Positions 25,939-26,412 of a stretch of 26,412 bases of DNA are shown piece after piece. Positions within the stretch are counted from its first letter, which is position 1, and the number at the start of each line of letters is the position of its first letter. A model generated the notes under the pieces. That model was not told the origin of the DNA and did not search any database. It saw nothing but the letters and a program-made list of their open reading frames with translations. Where the stretch lies: NCBI GenBank assembly GCA_002435595.1, contig DJBL01000044.1, positions 1 to 26,412 of the forward strand, in the 5' to 3' direction. The translations under genes were made by a program, and so were the position numbers. This DNA comes from Stenotrophomonas maltophilia (GTDB lineage Bacteria; Pseudomonadota; Gammaproteobacteria; Xanthomonadales; Xanthomonadaceae).

Positions 25939-26399
25939 ATGGCAGCACGACGCGGCAAGAGCCAGGCACGGCGCAACAGCAGCCAGGGCACACCGGGATG
26001 GGTGTGGCTGGTTGCGGGTGTGGCGATTGCGGCCGTGGTGTTTCTGGCGGCACCGAACCTGTTCAAGAACGACGGTGACGGCTTCCTGCGGGTAGGCCCG
26101 CAGCCGAACCCGAACGCCCAGCCGGCCCCGGTGAGCGACGCCGATACCGACGTGGGCGCGGAACTGCCCAAGCCGGGTGCGGCGGCCAAGCCTGCCGAAC
26201 CGGCCAAGCCGGCGGCTACGCAGTACGATTTCTACACTTTGCTGCCCGGCAAGGAAGTGGAAATGTCCGATGCGGAGCTGGCGGCCAGCGCGCGTGCGGA
26301 AGACCAGCGCCGTGCCAAGGCCGAGGCGCAGCGCGCGCAGGCCGCCTTGGAAGGCCGTCCGTTGCCGCCGGCACCGGCGCCCACCAGCACGGCAGCGAC
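25939..26399 (+). CDS. FtsN-like SPOR-family protein, 3' end missing
   Basis: Only the first 153 residues are present. A basic cytoplasmic start (MAARRGKSQARR) is followed by one membrane span at about 20-41, and then a Pro/Ala/Lys-rich periplasmic linker. The stretch YDFYTLLPGKEVE is characteristic of SPOR proteins next to argS. The peptidoglycan-binding SPOR domain itself would lie beyond the window. FtsN-type proteins bind denuded glycan at the division site and activate septal wall synthesis. GGAGA lies eight bases before the ATG. The open frame continues through the final 13 bases, but those are adapter sequence, so the codons reading D-R-K-S are not genomic. Confidence 0.85.
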
Positions 26400-26412
26400 A
26401 GATCGGAAGAGC
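26400..26412. other. Illumina adapter remnant at contig end
   Basis: The window ends in AGATCGGAAGAGC, which is exactly the first 13 bases shared by Illumina TruSeq adapters. It is an untrimmed sequencing artefact, not genomic DNA. The first A could be genomic or adapter. Confidence 0.93.

Overview
The window looks like one contig from a high-GC gammaproteobacterium of the Lysobacteraceae (Xanthomonadaceae), most likely Stenotrophomonas or a close relative. The reasons are the very GC-rich codon use, protein families and gene order of Xanthomonas/Pseudomonas type (tyrS-M23 peptidase-anmK, xth next to pyrE, coaBC-dut-algC with radC, argS followed by a SPOR-type protein), and GTAG-headed REP-like palindromes of the kind described in Stenotrophomonas. 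The last 13 bases equal the start of the Illumina adapter, and the first bases sit just below a tandem promoter pair that looks like the start of an rRNA operon. The window is therefore probably a complete short-read contig, broken on the left at a repeated rrn operon.

Left part (1-8521): tandem stable-RNA promoters point off the left edge. They are followed by tyrS (-), a membrane-anchored M23 murein endopeptidase and anmK (+), then a leftward group xthA-ampG-small RHH protein (-). pyrE and a secreted coiled-coil protein (+) end at a strong intrinsic terminator. The M23 peptidase, AnmK (anhydro-MurNAc kinase) and AmpG (anhydro-muropeptide permease) together form a peptidoglycan turnover and recycling neighbourhood.

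Centre (8519-16630): a complete kdpFABCDE operon for high-affinity, ATP-driven potassium uptake with its own two-component regulator. It includes the 30-residue KdpF and a sequence upstream that closely resembles the E. coli KdpE-binding site, overlapping the U-tract of the preceding terminator. Between the convergent kdpE and algC lies about 1 kb of non-coding tandem repeats (16679-17654). These are built from 148-bp elements with 27-bp inverted ends, shorter deleted copies, and nested sub-repeats of about 19 bp.

Right part (17676-26412): a leftward operon coaBC-dut-algC covers CoA synthesis, dUTP hydrolysis and sugar-phosphate supply for surface polysaccharides, with an AlgC that carries a membrane and periplasmic extension. 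A lower-GC two-gene insert follows (22062-23078). It encodes a Panacea-domain (SocA/PanA-like) protein and an unfamiliar partner with MazF/PemK-like features, probably a toxin-antitoxin pair inserted between coaBC and radC. Then come radC, argS and the beginning of an FtsN-like SPOR-family gene cut off by the contig end.
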